The notes below the pieces were generated by a model that was not told the DNA's origin, ran no database searches, and saw only the letters and a list, made by a program, of their open reading frames with translations. Shown one piece after another: positions 24,404 to 33,196 of a stretch of 64,000 nucleotides of DNA. Each line of letters starts with the position of its first letter. Positions within the stretch are counted from its first letter, which is position 1. The position numbers and the translations under genes were made by a program. The stretch is from assembly GCF_900105835.1 (NCBI RefSeq), contig NZ_LT629783.1, positions 186,001 to 250,000 on the forward strand. The letters are read 5' to 3'. This stretch comes from Pseudomonas fragi (lineage in GTDB: Bacteria > Pseudomonadota > Gammaproteobacteria > Pseudomonadales > Pseudomonadaceae).

Positions 24404-25612
24404 ATGAATTTGAATGACGTTGTGATCGTATCCACCGCCCGCACGGCCCTGACAAAGTCCTTCCGTGGCTCGTTCAACGATACCGAAGCGCCGGTGCTGG
24501 GCGGCCATGTGGTGCGTGCCGTCGTCGAGCGCGCGGGTATCGAGCCGGGCTCGGTGGAAGACGTGATCATGGGCGCCGCTGCCCAGCAGGGCACCCAGAG
24601 CTACAATATCGGGCGCCTGTGTGCCTATACCGGCGGCTTGCCCGATACCGTGCCGGGCATGGCGCTCGATCGCATGTGCGCTTCGGGCCTGATGAGTATC
24701 GGCGTGGCAGCCAACGGCATCATGACCGGCGAAATGAAGATAGCCGTAGCCGGTGGCGTGGAGTCGCTATCGCTGACCCAGAACAAGTACAAAAACACTT
24801 ACCGCGCCCAGTCTGAGGCCGTGCTTGAGTGCATGCCGACGGCGTATATCCCGATGCTCGAAACCGCCGAAATCGTCTCCCGGCGCTACAACATCAGCCG
24901 CGAAGTGCAGGATCAGTATGCTCTGCAGAGCCAGCAGCGCACGGCCGCGGCCCAGGCTGAAGGCCTGTTTGCCGATGAGATCGTGCCACTGGCAGCGCGC
25001 AAGCTGTGCTTTGACAAGGAAGGCAAGCCCAGCGGTCATCAGGAGGTAATCGCGGACCGTGACGAGTGCAACCGTCCCTCCACCACCCTTGAAGATCTGT
25101 CGAGCCTCAAGCCGGTGTGGAAAGACGGCAAGTGGATTGAACAGGGTGAGTTCATTACGGCAGGCAACGCCTCGCAGTTTTCCGATGGCGCCGCTGCGGT
25201 CTTGCTGATGAGCCGTGGCGAAGCCAGACAACGTGGAATCGAAGCCCTGGGTGTGTATCGCGGGATTGCCGTGAGTGGCTGCGCGCCGGAAGAAATGGGC
25301 ATTGGCCCGGTGTATGCGATTCCCAAGTTGCTCAAGCGCTTTGGCCTGACGGTGTCGGATATTGACCTGTGGGAAATCAACGAAGCGTTCGCCTGCCAGG
25401 TGGTGCATTGCCGTGACTTTCTGCAGATTCCCAATGACCGACTGAACGTTAATGGCGGGGCGATTGCCATCGGTCACCCGTTCGGCATGTCGGGTGCGCG
25501 AATGGTGGGCCACAGCCTGCTTGAAGGTCGCCGCCGTGGCGCGCGGTTTGTGGTGGTTGCCATGTGCATCGGCGGCGGCATGGGGGCAGCAGGGTTGTTT
25601 GAGTTGAACTGA
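24404..25612 (+). CDS. Acetyl-CoA acetyltransferase (thiolase)
   Basis: 402 residues. Catalytic Cys in DRMCASGL (about 91), [17 protein letters not shown] with its His and [13 protein letters not shown] with the second Cys: all intact. The sequence is closer to the degradative type II thiolases than to the FadA6-like enzyme upstream. ATG 24404 follows GAGCCTTGAAT and lies 9 bp after the MaoC stop, so it is the last gene of the operon, followed by a REP array. Two different thiolases in one operon suggest two successive thiolytic steps or two chain lengths. Confidence 0.9.
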   Translation: MNLNDVVIVSTARTALTKSFRGSFNDTEAPVLGGHVVRAVVERAGIEPGSVEDVIMGAAAQQGTQSYNIGRLCAYTGGLPDTVPGMALDRMCASGLMSIGVAANGIMTGEMKIAVAGGVESLSLTQNKYKNTYRAQSEAVLECMPTAYIPMLETAEIVSRRYNISREVQDQYALQSQQRTAAAQAEGLFADEIVPLAARKLCFDKEGKPSGHQEVIADRDECNRPSTTLEDLSSLKPVWKDGKWIEQGEFITAGNASQFSDGAAAVLLMSRGEARQRGIEALGVYRGIAVSGCAPEEMGIGPVYAIPKLLKRFGLTVSDIDLWEINEAFACQVVHCRDFLQIPNDRLNVNGGAIAIGHPFGMSGARMVGHSLLEGRRRGARFVVVAMCIGGGMGAAGLFELN

Positions 25613-25633
25613 AGGCAGGGGGAGCAGTTTCTT

Positions 25634-25930
25634 TGTGGGAGCGGGCTTGCCCGCGATTGAGGCGCCGCGGTCAGTCAGACATACCGCGGTGCGGCCATCG
25701 CGGGCAAGCCCGGCTCCCACAGGCATTGCGCCGACCTTGTGGGAGCGGGCTTGCCCGCGATTCAGGCGATGGGGTCAGTCAGGCATACCGCAGCGCTGTC
25801 ATCGCGGGCAAGCCCGGCTCCCACAGAAATTGCGCCGATCTTGTGGGAGCAGGCTTGCTCGCGATTGAGGCGATACGGTCAATCAGGCATACCGCAGCGC
25901 TGTCATCGCGGGCAAGCCCGGCTCCCACAG
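25634..25930. repeat. Tandem REP array, three units of 104 bp
   Basis: Units begin at 25634, 25738 and 25842, exactly 104 bp apart, each with GTGGGAGCGGGCTTGCCCGC facing CGGGCAAGCCCGGCTCCCAC. Small differences among units exclude recent exact duplication. The array fills the gap after the catabolic operon. Nothing else is seen in 25613-26050. Confidence 0.9.
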
Positions 25931-26050
25931 GGAGGGCATGGGGCTTAAGGATTTAGTCGCGCGGATAGGTGCGTAAAAGCAGGGAAGCAGTACAATTGCG
26001 CTTCTTTACCGGGCATGGACGCTGTTCGGCATCTGTTCACGAGAAGGCCC

Positions 26051-28147
26051 ATGGTTTCTGCTAGTTACTCCCCCGCGCTGGTTCTGATTTCCCTGTGTGT
26101 CGCCATCCTGGCGTCGTACACCGCCCTTGACCTTAGCGGTCGCATCGCCACGGCGCGGGGGCGTACCGTGTATCTGTGGATCGGCGGCGGAGCGCTGGCA
26201 ATGGGCTTTGGCGTGTGGTCGATGCACTTTATCGGCATGCTCGCCCTGCAGTTGCCCCTTGAACTGGGCTACGACCTGGGGCTGACCCTGTGGTCGTTGC
26301 TGGTAGCCATTTTGTCTTCGGGTTTTGCCTTGTGGCTGGTCAGTCAGCCACGGTTGCCGGCCCTGCAGTTGCTGTTCGGTGCCCTGATCATGGGCGCAGG
26401 GATCAGTGCCATGCATTACAGCGGCATGGCCGCGTTGCGCATGCAGCCGGGTATCGACTACGACCCGACGCTGTTCGGCCTGTCGCTGGTGATTGCCGTG
26501 GGGGCTTCGGCGGCCGCATTGGCGATCGCCTTTCGCTTGCGCAGGCAAACCCCCTATGTACGGCTGATGCGCGGTGGCGCTGCGGTGATCATGGGCCTGG
26601 CGATTGTCGGCATGCACTACACCGGCATGGCCGCTGCCAATTTTCCCATCGGCAGTTTTTGCGGTGCCGCCATCGACGGCTTGAGCGGAAACGGCCTGGA
26701 CAATCTGGTGCTGGTGTCCAGCCTGGCGGTACTGGTGATCGCCTTGCTGACCTCGATTTTCGATGCCCGCCTCGATGCGCGTACTGCCGCCCTGGCAGAT
26801 TCCCTGACCCTGGCCAACGAAGAACTGACCCAGTTGGCGCTGCACGACACCCTCACCGGGCTGCCCAATCGCATCCTGCTGGCCGACCGCATCGGCCAGG
26901 CGATGAACAAGGTGGCGGAGCAGGGCGGCTGTTTTTCGCTGATGTTTATCGACCTCGATGGCTTCAAACCGGTCAACGATGCTTTTGGTCATCACCTGGG
27001 CGACCGCCTGCTGCGCGAGGTCGCCTTGCGCTTGCGCGAGCAGCTGCGCAGCCAGGACACCCTGGCGCGCATTGGCGGTGACGAATTCGTGCTGCTGGTG
27101 CGCCTGCTTGAGCCTGACGATGCCCCGCAAGTGGCGGCGCGTCAGGTCAGCCTGCTGTCCCGGGCGTTTCGCGTCGATGAGCATGAGTTGCTGATTTCCG
27201 CCAGTGTCGGCATCGCGCTGTACCCCGGCAATGGCTTGACCGCCGAGGAGCTGCTGATGAACGCCGACGCGGCGATGTACCACGCCAAGGGCACCGGCAA
27301 GAACGGCTACAGCTTTTTCGACGCCTCGATGAACACCAATGCGCGCAAGCAATTGCAACTGCTGCAGGACTTGCGCCAGGCCCTGGAGCTGCAGCAGTTT
27401 CGTCTGCATTACCAGCCCAAGTTCGACGCCAGCAACAGCCAGCCGGTGGGGGCTGAAGCGCTGTTGCGCTGGGAGCACCCGCAGCAGGGGTTGCTGCTGC
27501 CGGAACACTTTATCGACCTGGCGGAAAAAACCGGCCTGATCATCCCCATCGGCGACTGGGTGCTCAATGAAGCGTGCCGGCAGATGCGCGCCTGGTTCGA
27601 CCAGGGCTATAGCCACTGGCGCATTGCGGTCAATCTGTCGGCATTGCAGTTCTGTTATTCCGGCCTGGTCGACAGCGTGGTCGCCGCGCTGGAGCGCCAT
27701 CAGTTGCCCGCCAACAGCTTGACCCTGGAAATCACCGAAACCACCGCCATGAGCGATGCCGACGCGAGCATGGTGGTGTTGCAGCGCTTGTCGCAAATGG
27801 GCGTGGACCTGTCCATCGATGACTTTGGTACCGGCTACTCCAGCCTGATGTACCTCAAGCGCCTGCCCGCCAATGAACTGAAGATCGACCGCGGCTTTGT
27901 GCGCGACCTGGAGCACGACAGCGACGATGCGGCGATTGTCTCGGCCATTGTCGCGCTGGGCCAGGCCCTGGGTTTGCGCATCGTTGCCGAAGGGGTGGAG
28001 ACCGATACCCAGCAAAGCTTTTTGACTACCCTTGGCTGTGACGCCCTGCAGGGTTTTCTACTGGGCGAGCCCTTGCCGGCGGAACAGTTTATGGCGGATA
28101 TCCACAGTGCCAGGCCCGTCGAGCCAGACAACAAGACGGCGACCTGA
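26051..28147 (+). CDS. mucR: MHYT-GGDEF-EAL c-di-GMP metabolising membrane protein (MucR-like)
   Basis: 698 residues. The N-terminal part is a multi-helix MHYT sensor with three MHYT-like motifs, MHFIGM, MHYSGM and MHYTGM, proposed to bind copper and sense oxygen or NO. The GGDEF domain has RIGGDEFVLLV with an upstream RSQD allosteric I-site 5 residues before GGDEF; the EAL domain has EALLRW, DDFGTGYSS and KIDRGF. Both catalytic modules look intact, so it may make and degrade c-di-GMP. The architecture matches P. aeruginosa MucR, which promotes alginate; the symbol is provisional because NbdA has the same domains. ATG 26051 has GAGAAGG upstream. Confidence 0.88.
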   Translation: MVSASYSPALVLISLCVAILASYTALDLSGRIATARGRTVYLWIGGGALAMGFGVWSMHFIGMLALQLPLELGYDLGLTLWSLLVAILSSGFALWLVSQPRLPALQLLFGALIMGAGISAMHYSGMAALRMQPGIDYDPTLFGLSLVIAVGASAAALAIAFRLRRQTPYVRLMRGGAAVIMGLAIVGMHYTGMAAANFPIGSFCGAAIDGLSGNGLDNLVLVSSLAVLVIALLTSIFDARLDARTAALADSLTLANEELTQLALHDTLTGLPNRILLADRIGQAMNKVAEQGGCFSLMFIDLDGFKPVNDAFGHHLGDRLLREVALRLREQLRSQDTLARIGGDEFVLLVRLLEPDDAPQVAARQVSLLSRAFRVDEHELLISASVGIALYPGNGLTAEELLMNADAAMYHAKGTGKNGYSFFDASMNTNARKQLQLLQDLRQALELQQFRLHYQPKFDASNSQPVGAEALLRWEHPQQGLLLPEHFIDLAEKTGLIIPIGDWVLNEACRQMRAWFDQGYSHWRIAVNLSALQFCYSGLVDSVVAALERHQLPANSLTLEITETTAMSDADASMVVLQRLSQMGVDLSIDDFGTGYSSLMYLKRLPANELKIDRGFVRDLEHDSDDAAIVSAIVALGQALGLRIVAEGVETDTQQSFLTTLGCDALQGFLLGEPLPAEQFMADIHSARPVEPDNKTAT

Positions 28148-28150
28148 CAA

Positions 28151-28172
28151 AACCGCGCCTTCGCGGTTATTC
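28151..28172 (+). terminator. Possible terminator after the MHYT-GGDEF-EAL gene
   Basis: Hairpin AACCGCG (28151-28157)/CGCGGTT (28162-28168) with loop CCTT, then ATTCTGG. Few T residues follow, so it is probably weak. Confidence 0.45.
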
Positions 28173-28213
28173 TGGCAGCCAGATTTGGATCGGTGTAAGG
28201 GGAACACGTATTT

Positions 28214-28960
28214 ATGGATAAAGTCATCGTGATCACCGGCGGCAGCCGCGGTATAGGCGCTGCCACTGCCTTGCTGGCTGCCAGGCAGGGTTATCGGATT
28301 TGCATTAACTACCTGACCGATGATGCCGCCGCCCATGAGGTGCTGGCACAGGTTCGCGCCCTCGGTGCCAAGGCCATTGCCGTGCGTGCCGATGTCAGTG
28401 ACGAAGAAGAAATCATTCGCCTGTTTCTTGACGTCGATGAACAACTGGGGCCGGTGACGGCGCTGGTCAACAATGCTGGCACCGTGGGGCTGAAGTCGCG
28501 GGTCGACGAGTTGACCGACCTGCGCATCATGCACACCCTAAAGACCAACGTGCTGGGGCCGATCCTGTGCGCCAAACATGCGGTGCTGCGCATGTCGCCG
28601 CGCTACGGCGGGCAGGGCGGAAATATCGTCAATGTGTCATCGGTGGCTGCACGCCTGGGCTCGCCCGGCGAATATGTCGACTATGCCGCTTCCAAGGGCG
28701 CGCTGGACACCTTCACCCTGGGCTTGTCCAAGGAACTGGCGGGGGAAGGGATCCGCGTCAATGCCGTGCGCCCGGGCTATATCTTCACCGACTTCCACGC
28801 CCTGAGTGGCGACCCGGGGCGAGTCAGCAAACTTGAACCGCTGATCCCGATGGGCCGTGGCGGGCGCCCCGAAGAAGTGGCAGAAGCCATTGTGTGGCTG
28901 CTCTCGGACAAGGCCTCCTACACAACGGGCACCTTCCTGGACCTGGGCGGCGGTCGCTGA
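28214..28960 (+). CDS. SDR family oxidoreductase (YgfF-like)
   Basis: 248 residues. TGGSRGIGAATALLA Rossmann motif (about 8-22), NNAG (about 86), Ser in VSSVA and catalytic YAASK (about 158), C-terminal GRGGRPEEVAEAIVWLLSD. It is a complete classical SDR of the YgfF/glucose dehydrogenase-like group. GGGGAAC lies upstream as ribosome binding site. It follows the MucR-like gene by 66 bp but probably has its own promoter. Substrate unknown; no special neighbour. Confidence 0.88.
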   Translation: MDKVIVITGGSRGIGAATALLAARQGYRICINYLTDDAAAHEVLAQVRALGAKAIAVRADVSDEEEIIRLFLDVDEQLGPVTALVNNAGTVGLKSRVDELTDLRIMHTLKTNVLGPILCAKHAVLRMSPRYGGQGGNIVNVSSVAARLGSPGEYVDYAASKGALDTFTLGLSKELAGEGIRVNAVRPGYIFTDFHALSGDPGRVSKLEPLIPMGRGGRPEEVAEAIVWLLSDKASYTTGTFLDLGGGR

Positions 28961-28967
28961 AGGCCCT

Positions 28968-29081
28968 GCTCCCACAAGGTCGACGCAATTCCTGTGGGAG
29001 CCGGGCTTGCCCGCGATGGTAGCGCCACGGTGTGCCTGACTGACCGCATCGCCTTAATCGCGAGCAAGCCCGCTCCCACAC
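28968..29081. repeat. REP pair with an extra truncated half-site
   Basis: Complete pair CTGTGGGAGCCGGGCTTGCC ... GAGCAAGCCCGCTCCCACAC (28991-29081), preceded by a short GCTCCCACAA fragment. It sits between the SDR and the ECF sigma gene. Confidence 0.85.
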
Positions 29082-29106
29082 GGCTTGCATTTAGGCTTGA
29101 TCCGAC

Positions 29107-29125
29107 GATAATGCGACTTATTGCT
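29107..29125 (+). promoter_or_regulatory. Fur-box-like site upstream of the ECF sigma gene
   Basis: GATAATGCGACTTATTGCT matches the 19-bp Fur consensus GATAATGATAATCATTATC at 11 positions, including the first seven and the ATT near the end. It lies about 22-40 bp before the sigma-factor start, where repression by iron-loaded Fur would be expected. Confidence 0.55.
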
Positions 29126-29146
29126 ATTTAAGTATGGTTATCTATC

Positions 29147-29659
29147 GTGTCTAGCCCTGTGGATCCCAAAAGCCTGCTGGCGAACCTGTATCACGACAAT
29201 CATGCGTGGCTGCGCGGCTGGTTGTCGCGACAGGTGCGTTGCCCGCAGGATGCGGCTGATCTGGCCCAGGACACCTTCTTGCGCGCCTGGGACGCCCGGC
29301 AACTGGAGCGTATCCGGGAACCTCGCGCCTACCTGAGCACCGTGGCCCGGCGCCTGCTGTGTTCGCTGTGGCGGCGGCGCAAGCTGGAGCAGTCCTACCT
29401 CGAGCAATTGGCCGAGCTGCCCCCAGCCTTCGCCCCCTCCGCCGAAGACATTGCCCTGGTGCGCGAGGCGATCGAAGCCATCGACCGCGTGCTGGAAGGC
29501 TTGCCGTCGCGGGTCAAGCGCGCCTTTTTGCTCAATCGCCTCGAAGGCATGCCCCAGCAGGCCATCGCCGAGTTGCTGGGCGTGTCGCTGGCCACGGTGG
29601 AGCGCGATTTGCGCCGCGCCTTTGTTCATTGCCTGTCGCAGACGGCGGAGTGCCCATGA
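29147..29659 (+). CDS. FecI-like ECF sigma factor
   Basis: 170 residues, GTG start. Region 2 is visible as CPQDAADLAQDTFLRAWDAR (about 31-50) and VARRLLCSLWRRRKLEQS; region 4 as AFLLNRLEGMPQQAIAELLGVSLATVERDLRRAF with its helix-turn-helix. This is the iron-starvation (FecI) group of extracytoplasmic sigma factors. Its stop overlaps the FecR start (ATGA at 29656-29659), and a TonB receptor gene follows, making the standard cell-surface signalling unit. No strong RBS is apparent before the GTG. Confidence 0.9.
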   Translation: MSSPVDPKSLLANLYHDNHAWLRGWLSRQVRCPQDAADLAQDTFLRAWDARQLERIREPRAYLSTVARRLLCSLWRRRKLEQSYLEQLAELPPAFAPSAEDIALVREAIEAIDRVLEGLPSRVKRAFLLNRLEGMPQQAIAELLGVSLATVERDLRRAFVHCLSQTAECP

Positions 29660-30633
29660 GTACAGCCAAGGTAGATCCGGTCACCCGTGCCGCCATTGAC
29701 TGGATGCTGCGTCTGGAGTCCGGCCAGGCCTGCCCGTCGGAGCGCCAGGTGTTCAAGGCCTGGCTGGCCGAGAACCCCGCGCACCTGGCAGCCTGACAGC
29801 GGGTCGCGGGGGTGCTGAAAACCCCGGTGGCTGACCTGCATGCGGTGGAGCGGCGCAGCCCCGGGCAGTTGCAAGCCGCGCGCCGGGCCCTGCTGGCCAG
29901 CACTGTAACGCCCGGTAAAAAGACCCTGCAAGGTGGCCTGCTGCTGTTGCTGCTGGGCCTGGCTGGAGCAGGCCTGGTGGACCGCGTCACGCCCCTGGCA
30001 GGCCTGACGGCCGATTACCAGACGGCCACCGGCGAGCGCAAGACGGTCGAACTGGCCGATGGTAGCCTGCTGACGCTCAATGCCCGCAGCGCGGTGGATA
30101 TCCAGTTCAGCAACGGCCAGCGCCGCGTGCGCCTGCGTGAAGGCGAGCTGCAGGTGGAGGTGGCCGCCGATGCCAAGCGGCCGTTTGTGGTCACCACCGC
30201 CCAGGGCCAGGTGCAGGCGCTGGGTACTCGCTTTATGGTGCGCCAGGGCAGCGATGAAAGCCTGGCCAGCGTGCAGCAACACAGCGTGCTACTGGACACC
30301 CTGGGCGGTCAGCAGCGGCGCATCGAAACCGGTCAGGCGGTGTCGTTCACCGCCACCCAGATCGACCCGCAAACCCCGACCTCGCGCAGCCAGACCGACT
30401 GGCTGCAGGGCCGCGTCGAACTGCATGATGAACCGTTGTCGGCCCTGGTCGAGGCATTGCGGCCCTACCAGACCGGCATGCTGCGCATCAGCCCTGAAGC
30501 GGCGCGGGTGCGGGTGTTCGGCGTATTCGCGCTGGACAATACCGCGCAAACCCTCAATACGCTGGCGCAAACCCTGCCGATCAAGGTCACGCGGTACGGA
30601 CCGTGGCTGACCCTGATCGAGGTGCGCCGGTAA
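29656..30633 (+). pseudogene. FecR-like anti-sigma regulator interrupted by an in-frame stop
   Basis: Reading from ATG 29656, the frame begins as a FecR N-terminal domain (RLESGQACPSERQVFKAWLA) and stops at TGA 29794-29796 after 46 residues (ENPAHLAA-stop). Without changing frame it continues QRVAGVLKTPVADLHAVERR to a full FecR: a membrane segment at about residues 93-108 of the joined frame, then the periplasmic FecR domain to 30633. The family usually has a Trp where the stop lies (AHxAAWQR), so a single TGG-to-TGA change explains the interruption. A 273-codon downstream frame from GTG 29812 could make a protein lacking the sigma-binding N-terminus. It may be a true pseudogene or a strain variant. 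Confidence 0.85.
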
Positions 30634-30677
30634 AAACATCCGAATGCGAATTAATTGCAAATAGGGTGAGGGGAACG

Positions 30678-30726
30678 CCTTTCTCGTTGGTCAAGGTTAC
30701 AACTGCCTACCTTGCAACGAGAAAGG
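30678..30726 (+). promoter_or_regulatory. Leader hairpin hiding the ribosome binding site of the TonB receptor
   Basis: CCTTTCTCGTTG (30678-30689) is perfectly complementary to CAACGAGAAAGG (30715-30726), and inside it CAAGGT (30692-30697) pairs with ACCTTG (30709-30714), with a 2-nt bulge and an 11-nt loop: 18 base pairs in all. The 3-prime arm contains most of the Shine-Dalgarno AAAGGA (30722-30727), 6 nt before the ATG at 30734. Translation should be blocked when it forms. It may instead be a DNA-level inverted repeat. Confidence 0.7.
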
Positions 30727-30733
30727 ACGCCCC

Positions 30734-33169
30734 ATGCCGTACGCTCAACCGAAAACCTGCCTGCTGGCGCTGGCCATCACCCTGAGCATTGCCTGCCATC
30801 CGCAAGGCGCGCGTGCTGAGGTCATGCCCGGCGAACAAAGCGCCACGCGCTTTTTTGACCTGCCTGCCGCGCCCCTGGGCGTGACCCTGAGCCGCATCGC
30901 CCGGGACAGCAACCTGACCCTGTCGGTGGCGCCGGCCTTGTTGCAGGGCAAGACCTCTGCGCCGGTCAATGGCATGTACACCCCGCAACAGGCCGCTGAA
31001 CGTGCGCTGGCGGGCAGTGGCCTGGGCTTGAGCGTGACCGACAGCGGCGCCCTGAGTGTGTACCCGCATGCCGAGGCCGGGGCGTTGAATCTGGGCGCGA
31101 CCAACGTATCGGCGCGTGTTGGCGAGGATGGCCGTGGCCACGTCGACGGCTTTGTCGCCACCCGCTCGGCCACCGCCACCAAGACCGACACGCCGATCCT
31201 GGAAATCCCGCAGACCATCAACGTGGTCACCGCCGACCAGGTTCAAGAGCAAGGCGCCCGCGACCTGACCCAGGCGCTGCGCTACACCCCGGGGCTGAGC
31301 ACCAACGGCTACACCGACCGTAACACCATTGCCGATGAAATCACCAGCCGCGGCTTTGCCCCGACGTTGCTCTACCTTGACGGTGCCTATCTGCCTTCGG
31401 CGGGCAGCCTGGGCGGCACCCCGCAAATAGACCCCTATACCCTGGAACGCATCGAAGTGCTTAAGGGCCCGTCTTCGGTGCTTTACGGGCAAAACCAGCC
31501 GGGGGGCATGATCAATATGGTGTCCAAGCGCCCGAGCACCGAGGCCAAACATCAGGTCAAGGTCGGTACCGGCAGTTTTGACCGCTACAACCTGGCCTTC
31601 GACACCACCGGCCCGCTGGACGACGCCAAAACCTTGAGCTACCGGCTGATCGGCGTCGGCAACACCGGCAGCGAACAAATCGACTACACCGAAGATTCGC
31701 GCATGCTGCTGGCGCCCAGTTTTACCTGGGCGCCCGATGACAGCACCGAGCTGACGGTGTACGCGCAATTGCAACGGGATGATGCCCTGGCCGACTATCA
31801 GTCATTGCCGGCCGTGGGCAGCCTGTACCGCAACTCCCAGGGCAACAAGATCGATCGTGACTTCTTTTCGGGCGACTCGAAATGGAACGACTACAAGCGC
31901 GACCAGTATGTGCTCGGCTACCAGTTTTCCCATGCCTTCAACGAGGTCATGACCTACAGGCAGAGCTTGAGCTACATCGACGTCAATGACCGCTACAAGG
32001 GTTTCTACCTCAACCGTTTTGTCACTGCCCCGGACGGTGCCACCGACACCCATGCCAGCCGCACCAAGCTGGACTGGCGCCAGCAGAACAGCTCGTACAG
32101 CTTCGACAACCACCTGCAGGGCGACTTCGTCACCGGCCCCTTGCAGCACACCTTGCTGGTGGGCCTGGACTACCGTGATTTCACTCGCAAGTATCAGGGT
32201 TACAACTTGTCCGGCAGCGAAATTATCGACCTCTACAACCCCACCAACTACCGCACCCTGGGCGTGCCGACCCTGACCACCCAATGGGACAACAAGGTCA
32301 AGCAGACCGGCCTGTATGTGCAGGACCAGATCAAGCTGGACAACGTGATCCTCACCATTGGCGGGCGCCAGGACTGGGCCAGGGTGGAGAACAACGACCT
32401 GCTGGCCAACTCCCGGGAGAGTCAGGACGACAACAAGTTCACCGCGCGTGTGGGCCTGACCTATGTCACCTCGTTCGGCCTGGCGCCGTATATCAGCTAC
32501 ACCGAATCCTTCCTGCCGTCGGTGGGCACTGCGGCGCCGGCCCGGGGTGGCAAGGCGTTCGCGCCGATGACGGGCAAGCAATATGAAGTGGGGGTCAAAT
32601 ACCAGCCCAACGACTCCAGCCTGCTCACTGCCTCGGTGTTCGAGATCACCCAGCAGAACGTCCTGACCGGTGACCTTGAGTATCTGGAGTATCAGGTTCA
32701 GGCAGGTGAGGTCAGGTCGCGAGGCATTGAAGTTGAAGGTAAAAGCAGCTTCAACAACATTGACCTGATTGCGTCGGTGTCATATCTGGACGTGTTCTAC
32801 ACCAAGTCCAACTACGGCAATGAAGGCAACCGCAGCGAGGCGCAATCGCCGTGGGCGGCCAGCGTGTGGGCGGACTACCACTTTACCGGCCAGGCGCTGG
32901 CAGGCGTGACCCTGGGCGGTGGTGCGCGGTATACCGGGAAAAACTTCGGGGATTCGGACAACACCTTCAAGACGCCGTCGTTTGTGGTGTATGACGCCAC
33001 GCTCAACTACGACCTGGCGGCGCTGGATGCGAGCTTCAAGGGTGTGAGCACCCGTCTGAACGTGCAGAACCTGTTTGATCGCGAGTATGTGTCCTCGTGC
33101 AACTACAGCTTCGGCTGCTACTACGGCCAGCAGCGCACGGCATCGCTGGAGGTTCAATACGACTGGTGA
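30734..33169 (+). CDS. TonB-dependent siderophore receptor with STN signalling domain
   Basis: 811 residues. Signal peptide about 1-28 (ends ARA-EV), N-terminal STN signalling domain (about 38-115) that talks to FecR, plug domain with IPQTINVVTADQVQEQGARD and PGGMINMVSKRP, then a 22-strand barrel ending EVQYDW. FhuA/FoxA-like features suggest a hydroxamate-type ferric siderophore, but the ligand cannot be read from sequence. It follows the FecI and FecR genes; the FecR break may alter its induction. The start has AAAGGA upstream, enclosed in the leader hairpin. Confidence 0.9.
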   Translation: MPYAQPKTCLLALAITLSIACHPQGARAEVMPGEQSATRFFDLPAAPLGVTLSRIARDSNLTLSVAPALLQGKTSAPVNGMYTPQQAAERALAGSGLGLSVTDSGALSVYPHAEAGALNLGATNVSARVGEDGRGHVDGFVATRSATATKTDTPILEIPQTINVVTADQVQEQGARDLTQALRYTPGLSTNGYTDRNTIADEITSRGFAPTLLYLDGAYLPSAGSLGGTPQIDPYTLERIEVLKGPSSVLYGQNQPGGMINMVSKRPSTEAKHQVKVGTGSFDRYNLAFDTTGPLDDAKTLSYRLIGVGNTGSEQIDYTEDSRMLLAPSFTWAPDDSTELTVYAQLQRDDALADYQSLPAVGSLYRNSQGNKIDRDFFSGDSKWNDYKRDQYVLGYQFSHAFNEVMTYRQSLSYIDVNDRYKGFYLNRFVTAPDGATDTHASRTKLDWRQQNSSYSFDNHLQGDFVTGPLQHTLLVGLDYRDFTRKYQGYNLSGSEIIDLYNPTNYRTLGVPTLTTQWDNKVKQTGLYVQDQIKLDNVILTIGGRQDWARVENNDLLANSRESQDDNKFTARVGLTYVTSFGLAPYISYTESFLPSVGTAAPARGGKAFAPMTGKQYEVGVKYQPNDSSLLTASVFEITQQNVLTGDLEYLEYQVQAGEVRSRGIEVEGKSSFNNIDLIASVSYLDVFYTKSNYGNEGNRSEAQSPWAASVWADYHFTGQALAGVTLGGGARYTGKNFGDSDNTFKTPSFVVYDATLNYDLAALDASFKGVSTRLNVQNLFDREYVSSCNYSFGCYYGQQRTASLEVQYDW

Positions 33170-33196
33170 TGTGCCTGATGCACCGCATCGCCTGAA

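Noticed and set aside
25633..25956. Short frames in REP arrays with Gly-Leu-Ala-Arg-Asp type repeats (also near 33 kb, 50 kb)
   Set aside because: They are translations of GTGGGAGCGGGCTTGC repeats, a frequent false gene in pseudomonads.
26006..28015. 669-codon antisense frame opposite the MHYT-GGDEF-EAL gene
   Set aside because: Gln/His-rich low-complexity product, no domain, no start signal; it mirrors the sense gene with clear catalytic motifs.
30638..30660. Possible Fur box before the first TonB receptor
   Set aside because: GCGAATTAATTGCAAAT is AT-rich and partly palindromic but matches the Fur consensus too poorly; control through the sigma factor is more likely.
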